The notes: a model not told the origin generated them from the sequence alone. 64,000 nt of DNA from Pelomyxa schiedti (GCA_020536535.1 JAHLWZ010000359.1:33032-97031), one strand, 5' to 3'. Positions 11,906-24,144 are shown, counted from the stretch's first letter. Made by a program: numbers and translations.

Positions 11906-12258
11906 TGCGGCAGCGATGAAAGTTTTTCGCGCCAACTTGGCTTCTCTCTCCAATCTTAATCTCGGATCGATTCCGAGTCTTGTGATTGCAGGATTGGTGG
12001 TGTCGAGTCTGTGTATGAGAGTACCGAGGTGGACGCTCAGGTTCTAGGTCTCCCACACCAATTTCGGAATTGCTTTCGGTGAGGATGCCAAAACGATCTT
12101 CATAAAAAAAAAAAAAGAACCTCGACGGTAGTGACCGGTCCCGTCTTCCGCGACACCGACTCGACTTGGGGAAAAGCAGGTACTAACAATGGCGAGATCT
12201 GATCTACGCTCGCTACGACGTCGTGCCAATGTAACGCACACAGACAGATCATCGTTGG
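11906..12258. promoter_or_regulatory. Divergent promoter region, sulfatase/transportin
   Basis: The only spacer between two genes transcribed away from each other. It includes an A13 run near 12107 and short upstream ATG-containing frames that do not continue. No TATA box is obvious, so the regulatory call rests on position alone. Confidence 0.45.
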
Positions 12259-15200
12259 ATGAACGTGGCCAGTACTACGTCGACAGGGTGGACACCGCAA
12301 CCTGAGGGTCTCCACAGACTCCTTGAGTTGTTGAGGAATGTGCCAAATCCAAGTTTTCAACAACAGATAAAACAAGTGCGTTTCACCACCACATCACAAA
12401 AACAAATGAGCAAAACAAAAGTCTCAACACGAAAGGTGGTGGGGTGAATTGTGTTGGCAATTCCCAGTTGTCATCGAAAATATTCCTCTGCTCCCATTGG
12501 CATCATTTCACTACTCTGAATGGTCCTGAAACAACACTAATCACTGCGAAATCCAGGACTTTGAAAACCTTAAACAACACCCTGAATGGGGGAACTACTT
12601 GTTGTTTGTCATGACCAACTGCACTACAGAACCAGAGCACGTGAGGCAGGTGGCTGGTCTTCTACTTAAGAACTATTTATGGACAAATACCAACGTGTAT
12701 GCACTGAGCCATCACCAGTTTTTTATTTATTGGTACCAATTTATATACAGGCCTCATCTCATACAAGCAGTAAAAGAAAACATCCTTGTAGCACTGAAGG
12801 ACCCCAAGTGGTCAGTTGTTTGTTCTGCGGCCAGTATTATCTCAGCGGTAATTCGTAAGGAAGGACTTGCTGGTATTGGAAACTCTCTTACTGTATCAAT
12901 ACCAATTTCCTTTTGTTTTTCAGCATGGAACACTTTACTTCCATGTCTATATCAGCAACTTTCAAGCACTGACAACACCTTTCTGTCGAGTATTCTTTAC
13001 ACTCTTGCCATTTTGTGTGAGGTGCATCTCTGGCTCTTTTTTTTGTTTGTTGTTACGAGAAGGATTAAGAAGCAAACAGGATTATAGTGTGGAAATGGAC
13101 AAACCTGAAATTGGCCAACCAGCTTCCTATCTTATTCCTAAATTCATCGAACTTTTCAAACATCCCGAAGGTTGTGTCATATTCTACATTCCCTCTCTAA
13201 TCGTTGATCAGAAAAAGTACGGCATTTAGCGCTCCGTTGTATAAGTGAATTTCTACCTTCTATGCCATCTTCAATGACAACCAATTTGCCTCCTTTTCTT
13301 CCGGTTTCTCATTTCGTAGTTTTAAGTACTTCTTATATCACTAGGCTCTATTTGCGCTTGCAACGGACCAAGCCCCTAAAATTCGACAAAAAGTGTGTCG
13401 TGCAATTGTAACAATCACAGAACAGCATGTCAGTATTCTAGCACCACATATGGCTGACATTGTCAGATATATGTTGTATTCAACACAAGTATGTTCCTCT
13501 CGGAAGACACACTTTTTTTTTACCTAAAGTAGGATGCTAACTTGAGTGTTGCTGTTGAAGCTTGTGAATTTTGGCAGGCTATAGCTTCCTCTAGAATGTG
13601 TATAGACTCACTCAAAGAATTTCTTCCCACGTGTGCATCGGGTACTGAAGTATCACAGTGATAATTTTTCCCTGTAGGCTTTTACCTGTACTGCTGAACA
13701 AAATGGTGTACACCGAGGCAGATATTACACAGATTGAGGCTGAAGATGACAATAGGTATCCAAGTATCGACGTCCTTGACATTTACCTAATGGTGTAAAT
13801 CAGTCAGACACCTGATAAACCGCAAGACATTAAACCAAGGTTCAGGCACACCAAAGGGTATATTCCTCCACACAAGATTTCTACTTTATTGACTCTATTT
13901 TTTTAGTACCTTGATTGATGAGGGGGACGAGGATGGGGCAACTGATGACTATGGTGAGCCCTCCGACTGGACCATCAGAAAATGTAGCGCCGCTGGTCTT
14001 GACACGCTTTCAAATGTGTTCAAGGACGACCTGTTGCCTCCTTTACTTCCTCTTATTCAACAGACTTTAAGTCCACAAATGACTTGGCAAGGTTAAACTC
14101 TTGAAGTACAGGGATCCCACTTATTGGAGTAGTTATTGAAAGTGGAATTCTTGCTATTGGAGCGATCGCTGAAGGCTGTCTTAATGGACTGTCCCCGCAC
14201 TTGCCAATACTACTTCCTTTCCTCTTGAATTTCATGAGCCATCCACAACCATTAATACGAAGCATTTCTTGTTGGACACTGAGCAGATACTCTCGATGGA
14301 TAGTTGTAGATGCCCAAAAAGTGGGTCATGATAAGCATCTTAGACCACTAATGGGAGGTCTTCTTCAATGCATCCATGACACATCCAAACGTGTGCAAGA
14401 GGCAGCTTGCAGGTTGCCCCTCGTTCCCCGACACGAATTCTGAGCTTTGCCTAGTGCGTTTGCAACCTTGGAAGAGGAAGCACAAGTCGAGTTGGTTGTT
14501 TATCTGAAACCAATTGTCGAGAACTTGATGCAGGCCTTCAAGAAGTACCAAGCAAAAAATTTAATGAGTACTTGGAAGCGAAAACAACAAACACACTCTA
14601 TTCAAACTTTGCAACTAATATTCTCTATTAGTATTGTATGATGCTATAGGAACCTTAGCTGATGCTGTGGGGTCCGAACTGAATACTGATGAATACAAGT
14701 CCCTTCTTTTGGGGCCTTTATTTGAAAAGTGGAATGCTCTTGGTGATAGTGACAAGTAAAACCCACCCTAAGTACCCTACCCCTCATTTGTTACAGGGCG
14801 TTGTTCCCGTTACTAGAATGTTTAACATCAGTTGCTGTGGCCCTTGGACAAGGTTTCCAAAACTTTGCCCTACCCGTGTTCCGCCGTTGTTTGCAGATTA
14901 TAGAGTCCGTCTTACTTCTATTTGTGGTGTGAACTCGTATCTTTTATGTAATCTAACTTTTATTGTAGGTTGCCCAAACCGACTCTCACAAAGACTACCC
15001 TGACACGGAACTCATCGTTTGCTCGTTGGACCTATTGGGTGGGTTGTTTGAAGGTCTCCAGCAAAACATTGCCCCTCTCTGCACAAATAGCAACATTGTG
15101 CCACTTGTATTCCAGTGCTTGAAGGTCTCTATAACGATTAGCTCCCTCTTATTAACTCGGAATTTACAGTTACGAGCAGCTGATGTGAGACAGAGTGCGA

Positions 15201-15980
15201 CTGCCATAGTGGGAGATTTGGCCAAGTATGTGTATGGAATGCTTGAACCTGGGTTACCAGAGATTTTACCCTTGCTTGCTGAGAACCTCAACCCACGTAA
15301 CCTCATACACGTGCCAGTTTAGACTAATTTAATGCAGAGTATATCAATGTGTGCAACAATACAAGTTGGGCGATTGGTGAAATCGCCCTCAAGTACCAAG
15401 GAAACATGAGGCCGTTCGTACCCTCCATAATTCCGCGGTTAATTCCAATTATCTGCCGGTCCCGTTTAAATAAGTGAGTCTCACAAGAATAAAAAGCCTC
15501 CCTCAGCACTATTTTAGGATAATGAGAGAGAATGTTGCTATCTGTATGTGTAGGATTGCGCAAGTTGCCCCTGATCTCGTTGCTACGCAAATTACTGATT
15601 TCTTACCAGTTTGTAACTCTACTCCCTGTTTTTGTAATAATGTCTACAAGTTCCTCTGCCTCGTTCTTCGTGCCATGCGCGAAGATGCAGAAAAGGAATC
15701 CGCCTATACCGGACTATATCTGTTGGTGTCTACCAATCCTAAGGGGTCACTGCAGTACCTAGTTTACGTCTGTGATGCGTTTTGCGCCCATCGGCCTCAG
15801 AACAACAAGTTGCTTCTACAATATGGTCAACTGCTGCACTTCCTCAAGGCACAGATGACCCCACAAGACTGGGAAACAGCGAAGAGTGCATTTCCTCCTC
15901 AACTCAGTCAGGTACTTATCTCCGTCGGAAAATTAACATTACTCACTTGCCCTAGGTTTTGGGGGAGATATTTGATTTGA
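12259..15980 (+). CDS. TNPO1: Transportin (karyopherin beta-2) nuclear import receptor
   Basis: Imports PY-NLS cargoes such as hnRNPs and is released by RanGTP. The protein begins [15 protein letters not shown], matching the transportin N-terminus. It continues through HEAT repeats with [34 protein letters not shown] and [14 protein letters not shown]-like segments. An acidic loop ([14 protein letters not shown]) is followed by [14 protein letters not shown], matching the H8 loop that releases cargo. Then come [49 protein letters not shown] and [13 protein letters not shown]. The C-terminus is QVLGEIFDL before the stop. About 15 short introns are present. Length after splicing is close to the 890 residues expected. 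The acidic loop looks shorter than in animals. Next to CCT1 on the same strand, but nothing suggests co-regulation. Confidence 0.92.
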
Positions 15981-16237
15981 GATAAACTCCCGTCTTCTGC
16001 TTAACACATTGTTGCGCACCGCACTGATACTCTGCTGTTCAATGCAATTCGATTCAATTTTTGTTGTGTGTGTCTGTGTTTTTTGTGTGAAAATATCCTA
16101 TATGTTTCCCTTGTCCTTTTTCTTAGAGGTAATAAAATTAGAGCCTGAGGGACTGAGGCTCAGTTGCAGAAATCGGGCATCACTTGCATAGAACAGATTC
16201 GAAATCAAATTAAAGCCACCGCACGCGAGGCTCATCG

Positions 16238-18488
16238 ATGTTGTCCATTGACGGTAGTCGCGATTCCGGAGAGGACGTTAGATCAGAGAATGGTGTGTGA
16301 GAGTCGTCGGTTGTTGTTTTTTATTATTTTTTTCTTTCTGGGCGGGGATGGAGTTGGTTTTTGTTGCTCTTTTAATGGGCCGTTCTCCTCGCAGTCACTG
16401 CTGCTATTGCAATTGCAAATGTCGTGAAGAGTTCGTTTGGACCTGTGGGATTGGATAAAATGATTGTGGACGATATTGGCGACGTGACTATCACTAATGA
16501 CGGTGCTACGATTTTACGGCTTCTGGAAGTTGAGCACCCAGCTGCCAAGGTGTTTGCTTGCTGTTTGCGGCCTTTTTGGAAAGAAAACCAACCAATTTCA
16601 AGGTATTGGTGGAACTTGCCGATCTTCAAGATAAAGAAGTTGGCGATGGCACAACATCAGTGGTTCTTGTTGCTGCTGAACTTCTTAGGGTATGCCGGGT
16701 TGTTTTGGTTCCACAATAACCAGTGAAGAGGGCCAACGAGCTTGTGAAACGCAGGATTCACCCTACCTCTGTGATTGCTGGTTACAGACTTGCAGCGCAA
16801 GAGGCTTGCAAGTATCTTCAAACAGTCTTATCTTTGAAGGTGCCTATGACTCGACCCCTTCATAATTTTTGCAAACAAAATGAACAAATTCAGATAGATG
16901 CACTTCCCAAAGACACACTCATGAATGCAGCAAGGACATCAATGGCCTCAAAAATCATTGGCAATGATGATGCCACTTTCTTTTCACACATCGCTGTGGA
17001 AGCCTTGTTGAGAGTGAAAAGAATAGATGAGAAGGGAACTGTCAAGTACTCGAACTTTATCCCTACTCTTTTCTCAATACTTTTGACCAGGTATCCTGTC
17101 AAGTCCGTAAACATTTTAAAGGCACATGGAAAGAGTGCAAAGGAATCCGTTATGGTTCCTGGGTATGCTCTCAATTGCACAGTTGCGTCCCAAGGTAGCA
17201 CTCTGCTAAACATTTCTTGTTCTTATTGATCCTTTCAGCCATGCCCAAGCGAATTGCAAATGCCAAAGTGGCTTGTGTGGACTTTAACCTCAACAAAGAG
17301 CGAATGCCCATGGGTGTTGAGGTACTCATCACTGACCCAAACAAGCTGAATGATGTCCAACTCAAGTAGCATCCATCTCTGTTACAATGTTCTCACGACA
17401 GTGTAGGGAAGCCAACATCACCAGGGAACGAATTGGGATGATTTTGCGAACAGGAGCCAATGTTATCCTCACCACAAAAGGAATAGATGATATGTGTATG
17501 AAGTATTTTGTTGAGGCCGGTGCCATGGCTGTAAGACGAGTGAAGAAGGAGGATCTTAGAAGGATAGCCAAAGCCACTGGAGGTGCATATGCCTATTTTA
17601 TGTTTCCTCGTCTTACGGTACTCAGCAACCATTCAGTTGACTATGGCAAATATGGAGGGTGGCGAGTCTTTTGATGTTAGCAGTCTTGGCGTCTGTGACG
17701 AGGTAATCCAAGAGAGAGTCGCCGACGACGAATTGCTATTATTCCGCGGAGCTAAGATGAAGTCATCATCAATCATTTTGAGAGGAGCAAATTCCTTCCT
17801 TCTTGATGAAATGGAGCGGTAAACAACCCTAAGTTCCTCAAGCTTCTAAATCCTGGGTAGATCCATTCATGACGCCTTGTGCATTGTCAAGAGGACTCTA
17901 GAGTCGAGCACACTCGTTGTAGGTGGTGGAGCTGTTGATACAGCGCTGTCCATTTATCTGGAATCATTTGCACGAACACTGGTACTTTTCTTCAGCGGAA
18001 CTACTTACCGGGTGCGACTAACGTTTGTACCCAGGGTTCTCGGGAACAAGCCGCTGTGCACGAATTTGCCGAGGCATTGCTGGTTATTCCAAAGACCCTT
18101 GCAGTGAATGCCGCCTGTGTAAGTGGACCTACCCTTTTTATACAACTCTTTCCTCGAAGCACCCCGCACTCTAAACCAAATCAATCTCAACACCAACAAC
18201 CACCGTTCCTCATTTACCCAACAGGATTCCATGGAACTGGTGTCGCAGCTTCGCGCGCATCACTACGCCTCACAAACAGACAAAACCAAAGTGGCAATGG
18301 CACACGACGGCCTGGACCTAGTCAATGGAGCCGTTCGCAACAACCTAGAAGCCGGCGTTGTTGAGCCCGCAGTCAGCAAAGTCAAGTGCCTCAAGTTTGC
18401 CACTGAAGCCGCCATCACAATCCTAAGAATCGACGACGTAATCAAATTGTCACCCAAACCAGAACCCCAAAGAGAGGAGGACTACTAA
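16238..18488 (+). CDS. CCT1: CCT subunit alpha (TCP1), cytosolic chaperonin
   Basis: One of eight subunits of the TRiC/CCT folding machine for actin and tubulin. ATG 16238 gives [18 protein letters not shown], then an intron leads into [22 protein letters not shown]. ATPase-domain motifs are [28 protein letters not shown] and, late, [16 protein letters not shown]. Subunit-specific sequence [19 protein letters not shown]-like, [34 protein letters not shown] and [18 protein letters not shown]-like matches CCT1 rather than its paralogues. The end is [18 protein letters not shown] plus a short acidic tail (EEDY). The N-terminus is a few residues shorter than in animals. About nine short introns are present. 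No catalytic residue appears to be missing. Confidence 0.93.
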
Positions 18489-18623
18489 ACAAAAACAACA
18501 ACAAAAAAAAAACAAGGAGAGCCACAACCACTTGACTTTTTCTTTCTTTTTCTGTTGTTGGTTCGTGTCCTTTGAAATCACATTGAGGGCAGAATTAGAA
18601 AATAGAACGGACCATACAGAAAG

Positions 18624-19657
18624 ATGGCGGAATGGTTGTGGGTGCTGCAGGTTGTGAGTGGGTCGTACGTGGGCTTTTTCGGGCTGTATTTTGTGAGTTG
18701 GATAGTGGCGCCCAGGCTCATGAGGAGGCAGTACGAACGCGTCGAGGACGAAAAAAAGCAGGAGTGGCACCAAAACTCTGTGTCATTTGTTCACTCCTTC
18801 CTGGTGACTCAGGTTTGGTTCCACAGGAATCCCGATACAATTGACAGAGAAGTGTAGGGATCGTTGCGTGGCGTGGTGTGGAGATTGATGCAGGTGGAAG
18901 TGTGGGATGCATCGCACCTGTCAACCGTTGTGGTGTGCGGCAGTAGTGAGGAGTACATTCACAATTATGCATTTTGTGTGTAGTTCCCTCCATGGCATTG
19001 GTTTGGTTCTAAGTGTCTTCCTTTTTTTTTTTTTTGTAAACAGGGCTGTTTGTGTCATGTGGATATTTTCTGTACGACATGACTCTATATCATGTATCCA
19101 CCTGCTCTTACTGATTTGTTTTTTTTTAAAATCTAACATTATCACCAAGACATTTTCTAAAAACGGGACCTTTTTCAAGCATTTGCACCACATAATTCCT
19201 TCGTTGGCCATATTTTGGTTCTACTATATGGATGTCAGTGTTCCGGTTGTTTCTGCATTCAACAGTAATGAAGTACCTAGCCTATTGTGCTTGTTATTTT
19301 CTCTATCTCACAACTGGCCAGATAAGTACACCCTTCCTGGAACTGATGTGGTTTTTCCGGTATACCAACCACAGCGCACTTGGAATGGCAGCCACAGTAA
19401 TGTTTGTGCTCTCATTTGTAGTATCACGTGTTATTGGTGACACAATTCTGCTGTGCCTTACTCCCTGGGTTGTATGGGACACTGCAATATGCTCTACTGG
19501 TGATGACATACACCCACTACCACATAGAACTCATGTGATTGTCACTGTGCACGTACTGATGGTAGCCTACTGCCTGCTTCAGTACGTTATGATGGGGCAG
19601 GTCACACTCTACATAATAAAGTTCTTCACCAAAAGAAAGGAAACCAAGGAAGCATAA
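18624..19657 (+). CDS. TLC-domain multipass membrane protein (TLCD4/TMEM56-like)
   Basis: ATG 18624 starts a protein with an N-terminal transmembrane helix (VVSGSYVGFFGLYFVSWIV), then a basic/acidic cytosolic stretch and SVSFVHSFLV. Later exons give GLFVSCGYFLYDM, KNGTFFKHLHHIIPSLAIFW (the HH-containing TLC core) and STPFLELMWFFRYTN, a hallmark of the TRAM/LAG1/CLN8 family. Further hydrophobic helices end in a Lys-rich KRKETKEA tail that may act as an ER-retention signal. Homology-contact and ceramide-synthase branches share this fold. The missing LAG1 motif argues against ceramide synthase, so the lipid substrate is unknown. Exon joins between 18800 and 19240 are only approximately placed. 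Confidence 0.75.
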
Positions 19658-19699
19658 ATACATAAAAACCATTATTATCGTTTTTCATTCATTGGAGGG

Positions 19700-19926
19700 A
19701 TGTCACCACCCCACACACAAAAATTGTTTCCAAGCAAAAGACGCGTGGTCATTTGCGGGAACAGGTAAGTAATTCGAAGAAGCGCCGCGACAAGATTGCC
19801 CCCGTGCTAGGCACGGGGGATCGCATCAGGCGCACTGAATTGATTTAGTTTCTCATATTCACACCGTTTCGTTTTTGTAGGGGGGGAGCTGCTCTGACAA
19901 TTATGGGCGGCGGCGGTTGGTGGTAG
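19700..19926 (+). other. Small spliced transcript candidate (36-codon frame or ncRNA host)
   Basis: ATG 19700 opens a 22-codon frame (MSPPHTQKLFPSKRRVV, then ICGN). It runs into an excellent GTAAGTA donor at 19765. A T-rich acceptor ending in GTAG at 19880 restores the frame for 14 further codons to TAG at 19924-19926. The peptide (basic N-terminus, GGGGWW end) is not recognised. The unit may instead exist to carry the structured intron described separately. Confidence 0.35.
19782..19833 (+). ncRNA. Nested hairpin inside a predicted intron
   Basis: Three stacked helices are visible. GCGCC (19782-19786) pairs with GGCGC (19829-19833). GCGA (19787-19790) pairs with TCGC (19821-19824). CCCCCGTGC (19799-19807) pairs perfectly with GCACGGGGG (19811-19819) around a TAG loop. 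The structure sits in the middle of a 116-nt intron (19765-19880). No H/ACA box, C/D box or Sm site is clearly placed, so the class is unknown. A palindromic mobile-element remnant is the alternative. Confidence 0.45.
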
Positions 19927-19998
19927 GCGAATTCGGAGCTTTTTTGCTAGAAAGGGTAGGTAGGGGTTACCCTCCAACTTGGTTTGCGCGACTTACGT

Positions 19999-21296
19999 TT
20001 ATTGTTTCTCAAAGGTGGGTGGTACTTTATTTTTGGCTTTTCCTCCACAAATTGCTGCTAGCAACAGTGATTTTGATGCTTTTGGTGGTGAATCGAGGGT
20101 GTCAATGGTTTTCGTCTTAAGAGAGCCTGCAACCTTGGGATTTGTAAGTGTGAATCGAAGACAACAAGAACAGTTACCTTCTTTGGTACTCGTAAGTTTT
20201 TCTGCATTTGTTGCCTCAAGCGCTTCATTTTTCTTTTGCAACTCGGCCTTAGTGGCTTGCAACTCCACGCAAGCTCTCTCAAGACGATTACGCAAGTCTA
20301 GAATTTCGTTCTGCAGTGCACTCTTTTCTTCATCTGTGCGAGCGATGAGAAAGGAGCAACCTTCTCTCCAACACTGAAATGAAAGGACGCACTTAATGCC
20401 CGTATAGCGTCCTTCTTGGCGTTCCATCTGGCCACTATGAAATCATATTGTGCATCAAGTTCTCTATCCAAATCAGAGGGATGTGGAGTTGCCATTTGAA
20501 CAGAAGAAGCTGGAGCTGGAGCATAAGCCGGGACTGCACTTGCAGTTCCCATTCTGATCACCGGGGTATACTTGGAATTAATTCAGATAACCATCACAGA
20601 AAATGAAGAAAATGTGAGCAGAAACAAATACCTCGAAAGGGTTGTGAGTCTTCTTTGGAATCATCGTGATAATTACACCGTCAGTCTTGCAAGCTTGCTC
20701 ACGAACATATTTCTCCTGCTGGTCCACTTCTTGGTCCCAGTGAACTATAACTGATGCTCTGAATCCAGCATTCACAAGGAAATCGATATTCCGGCCGCGT
20801 GTTGTGCAAACAACTGCTTTTCCATTGATAGTAGCTATGTGCTTAAGAAATTCACCCCTCTTGTGCAGATGTAAATAGAAACCATCAGCCACACCGACCA
20901 CTACACACCTTAACTGCCATTGGTACTAGTGTCACTTCAGCGATCCCGCGCCGTTTAAGTGCCCTCATCACGTACTCACACTCTTCCCATTTTTTGCAGT
21001 ACACTACCGTCAAACCACTCAACACCAAGGCTATATTTGTTGCCAACCTGGAAAATCGCAGGGACCAGTAAGTTCACACACGCAACATCGTTTCTTTACA
21101 GCAACAATCAAAGCGTAACAATCCCGCAGCACATACCGCGTAATCTTGTCATCATCGCTGGTGAACTCGTCCTGCACAATGTGCACCATCACCACACCGT
21201 CAACAACCCCAAAAAAATCCGCCACAAACTGACGTTAATGCCCGGCAAGCGTTTTTTTTTCCCAGGCCTAAATATAAAAGCTCCGAAATCGTCCAT
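19999..21296 (-). CDS. Stand-alone helicase RecA2-like domain with coiled-coil C-terminus
   Basis: ATG 21296 (MDDFGAFIFRPGKKKRLPG) is joined by a 62-nt intron to DEFTSDDDKITR. The next exons read LTVVYCKKWEECEYVMRALK, RGIAEVTLVPM, then AVVCTTRGRNIDFLVNAGF and SVIVHWDQEVDQQEKYV, then GVIITMIP. This parallels the C-terminal (RecA2) half of DEAD-box helicases: the IVFC motif IV region, the RG-hI-D motif V, the V-NYD step and the final AITF strand. The motif VI HRIGRTGR is replaced by KYVREQACK, so the arginine fingers are missing, and no RecA1 half is found upstream. The C-terminal half is an Ala/Pro linker followed by a coiled coil (EEKSALQNEILDLRNRLE) and a Lys-rich tail. This is probably an adaptor rather than an active helicase. 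Start codon and first intron are inferred. Confidence 0.6.
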
Positions 21297-21570
21297 CGTG
21301 TGTGTTGCGTACTTGGGGTGCATTGCTTTGGGGTGACTAACTTATGGTTACGAATATGGTCACCAGCTTTTCTCCACAATGTGGAGGTCGGGTGGTGTTT
21401 TTATTGCAGCAGCAACAGTGCTACTCCATCCGCGGTGCCAAACGCGGTTTCTTCAGCATTGAGCCCGCGGGGGAGGTTTTTCATGAGTAATTGCTGGAGA
21501 GTTGTTTGGGAATCCACAGCTACCTTCTTGGTTCTTCCTCTGCACGTAATAGAAACTGGGTAATAGTATT

Positions 21571-22081
21571 TTAGTAAAGTAGTGGATCCTCGTCTGGAAT
21601 TTTGATACCAAAGCTGGGTAGCTCTCCTGGTTTGGGATTTTTTGGGAACATTGGCTTCTCTTCATCAAAGGGTTGGAGTTGCACAGCTGGGTGTACTGAC
21701 TTGGGAAGATATAGGTGCAATTCAAGTGTGGGCTCTACGGTCACCACTTTTGCGTCCTTCTGTATCCTGATTGATGGTGTGTCACCTTCCCACAGTATTT
21801 GCTTCAATGTGAGCTCTGATTCCTTGGCACCAGACACTGGTGCCCCAGCATTGTCAACAAAGATCCAAGGTGAAATACTTGTGAACTCTCCTGTTTCATC
21901 AACATCTTTGCGCACTCCAGTGAGTCTTTTGTTGCTGTGTAAATGGCTGGTGAGAATGGTGGGAAAAAGAAGTTATTGGCGCGTACCTTTCAATTTCCCA
22001 CAAATTGGAACCATGAGAGGGATAGTTGGCATCAAAGACATCGACTTGGCTGAGTGTCTCAGGGCCTGTAGGTTTGAGCAT
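21571..22081 (-). CDS. Small unknown protein
   Basis: I do not recognise this gene. ATG 22081 gives MLKPTGPETLSQVDVFDANY, then SNLWEIER; a 60-nt intron joins to LTGVRKDVDETGEFTS. The remainder is soluble and mixed alpha/beta in look (SPWIFVDNAGAPVSG, SELTLKQILWEGD, VEPTLELHLYLP) and ends IPDEDPLLY. About 145 residues. The open frame extends upstream of the chosen ATG, so an extra 5' exon is possible. It lies between the VWA-GTPase gene and the RecA2-like gene on the same strand, with about 190 bp to its upstream neighbour. No signal peptide, membrane segment or repeat is seen. Confidence 0.5.
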
Positions 22082-22272
22082 GGGTGTAGTTTTTTCAAGG
22101 TAGCAGTCTCGAGGATTGGATAACAGATAGGAGATTGCATTTCTGTGGGTTGTTTCTTTGTTTGCTTATTTGCTTATGGTTGTGTTGTTTCGTTTTAGTT
22201 TGGTTTTATTGACATCGCACACAATCATATGCCACATTTTTCTTCAAACACTCAAAATGAGTCAAGGGGCAG

Positions 22273-24128
22273 TTACGTGAAAGCAAGCCTCAGGATTCCC
22301 CAGTACTGCAGGTCTTTCTCCATGTTGCGCTGTGTCTCCTCATCATAATTGTCAAATTTAATCACGGAGCTTCGAGGTAACAATGTGGCACCCAGTATTT
22401 TAATGATGCCCTCCTCCACTTCATCCTCACCACTAGCCCTGTTGATGAAGTTGCACACAACAATTGGATTCCTTCCAGCACTTAAAATATTCATCACATG
22501 GGCACCAAGTACCTCAAGGCACTCTTGGCTTCGGGCAATGCCAATTGGGAAAATAATAATGACAGAGTGGATTATCTGGGACTTGTCACATGCCACAACA
22601 CTGTGAATCGAGTCATTCATGTGTGTATCTGGCCCAACCCTGCCAGTCAAGAAGTCGGAAATACTCAGGTGAAGGTAGTTGCTCTCTGTGATGCCCCATG
22701 GTTCCCAGAAGTGCATGTTGAGTCTCTTCATCATTTTATCAGTTGGAGCGTTCCCAGGGAGGAGATCGGCAAGTGTGTGACAAGTGTAGTCAACAGTTAC
22801 GTGACGTGACGACGCTGACGCCTGGAGTGGTGTAACAACCTCTTGCCCAGAGCTGAATGAGGTTGCCAGGCCATTGCAAAACGTGGTCTTTCCTGAGCCA
22901 AACCATCCCCAGAGCTGTTTTGTTGGTGAGGGTAAACAAAAGAGTATTTGTGGCACAACATACAAGAATGTTTATCCTCGTCTTGGTTGGATTTGGCAAC
23001 CTCGTCCTTTCTGGTAGCCACTCCGCTCCAAACCACGCTGCAATTATGGAGACGTAAGAACCAAATATGAAATCAAAAACAGAAAGGAAACACTGACAAA
23101 CCAAGGAGCAGTGTGACATAGCCTGTATACCTGGTACCATCCATAACACACTCATAGTGCACCCTCTCAGGCACCAGATTTCGGTAAATGAGAGCTCTCT
23201 GGTCTGGCATCAGGGTGACAGTCGTCTCAAATGGGTGGTCCCTAGTGGCTGGGGCAGTAGTTTTTACAACTTCATTATTATAGAAACCGGGCAGAAAGTG
23301 TAGGATTGTTCCCTGTTGACGTGGTCAGTTTCCTTTTTAATTTTTAGTAGAAACACCCACCTCTGGAATAGCACAGTCAGAAAGAACAGGAGTAATTACC
23401 ACCTTCAGCGTTACAGGATCTCTGCTGGTTTGCAGGTTGCTTCCAATTTGAGAGCAAGATATCCGTAGCTTTGGCGCATAGTTTGGGGAAATAGGCCTCA
23501 GTGCCGTCAAAGAATTGAAGAGGTGTTGGTAGTCCGGCGACAGGAATCGGCGGGCGTCAGGCAGGATGCGAGCAAACTGTTGCTCCCGTATTCCAGGGCC
23601 AACTCCAATAGCAATGATAACAGGCTGCGGCGTCAGGTTCATCAAGGAACGGTAAGCCTCTGTGATGGGTGTCGATGGCTCGCCCATCGCCGCGGCGACG
23701 ATTATCAATGCCGGCTTGGACGTTTCTGACATGTTTCTAAGGAACGAGCGCGTGGCCGACGCGAGTGCGTCGGCTAGGTTCGAGCTTCCGCCCTGGTGTC
23801 TCATGCCGGGGTGCTTCTTGATAGCCTTTGTGGGATCATGTGGAAACCTTGGGTGGGGCACAACTTCGTCAGTTCCTTTTATTGCTGTCATCAGCGCACC
23901 GTTGTCATTGGTGAATGGACAGACAGTCCTCGCTGCATTTGCGAATTCGATCACGCTGCGCAGCATTCTGTCGGTGTTCTCCACAATGAGGGGCAGGATT
24001 TTTTTGGTGAGGATGGCGTCGTAGCCCGGACCCACAGACCCAGAGCTGTCCACCAAGATGCTCAGAAGAGTGTCTGTGGACAGCTCCTTATGTAGTTCAT
24101 TGACCAACAACAGGCTCGTGTCCACCAT
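22273..24128 (-). CDS. VWA domain fused to an IFI44-like P-loop GTPase domain
   Basis: ATG 24128 leads within 25 residues into a von Willebrand factor A domain: LLSILVDSSGSVGPGY contains the DxSxS metal site, and GGSSNLADAL supplies the second MIDAS element. The usual third-site TDGxP is AAAMGEPS, so that Asp is absent. After FLPGFYNNEVV and ALIYRNLVPERVHYE a short intron-rich linker joins TRINILLWGWFGSGKTTF, a P-loop typical of the IFI44/interferon-inducible and other large GTPases. Downstream strands VVACDKSQIIHSVIIIFP and NPIVVCNFINRASGED occupy the G3/G4 region without a clear TKxD. Length is about 560 residues. Membrane or immunity-type roles are known for IFI44-like proteins; the function here is not known. 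Confidence 0.7.
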
Positions 24129-24144
24129 TTTTTGAGACTATATT

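Noticed and set aside
19740-19775. U1 snRNA or spliced-leader RNA
   Set aside because: The minus strand shows ACTTACCTG and, about 45 nt later, an AATTTTTG Sm-like run with a GNRA hairpin. The distance is far too short for U1 and its loop sequences are absent. The plus strand is better explained as a normal donor site.
19782-19833. H/ACA or C/D snoRNA
   Set aside because: The hairpin lacks a two-sided pseudouridylation pocket and a correctly spaced ACA. CTGA and TGAT near 19834-19848 are not in C/D spacing.
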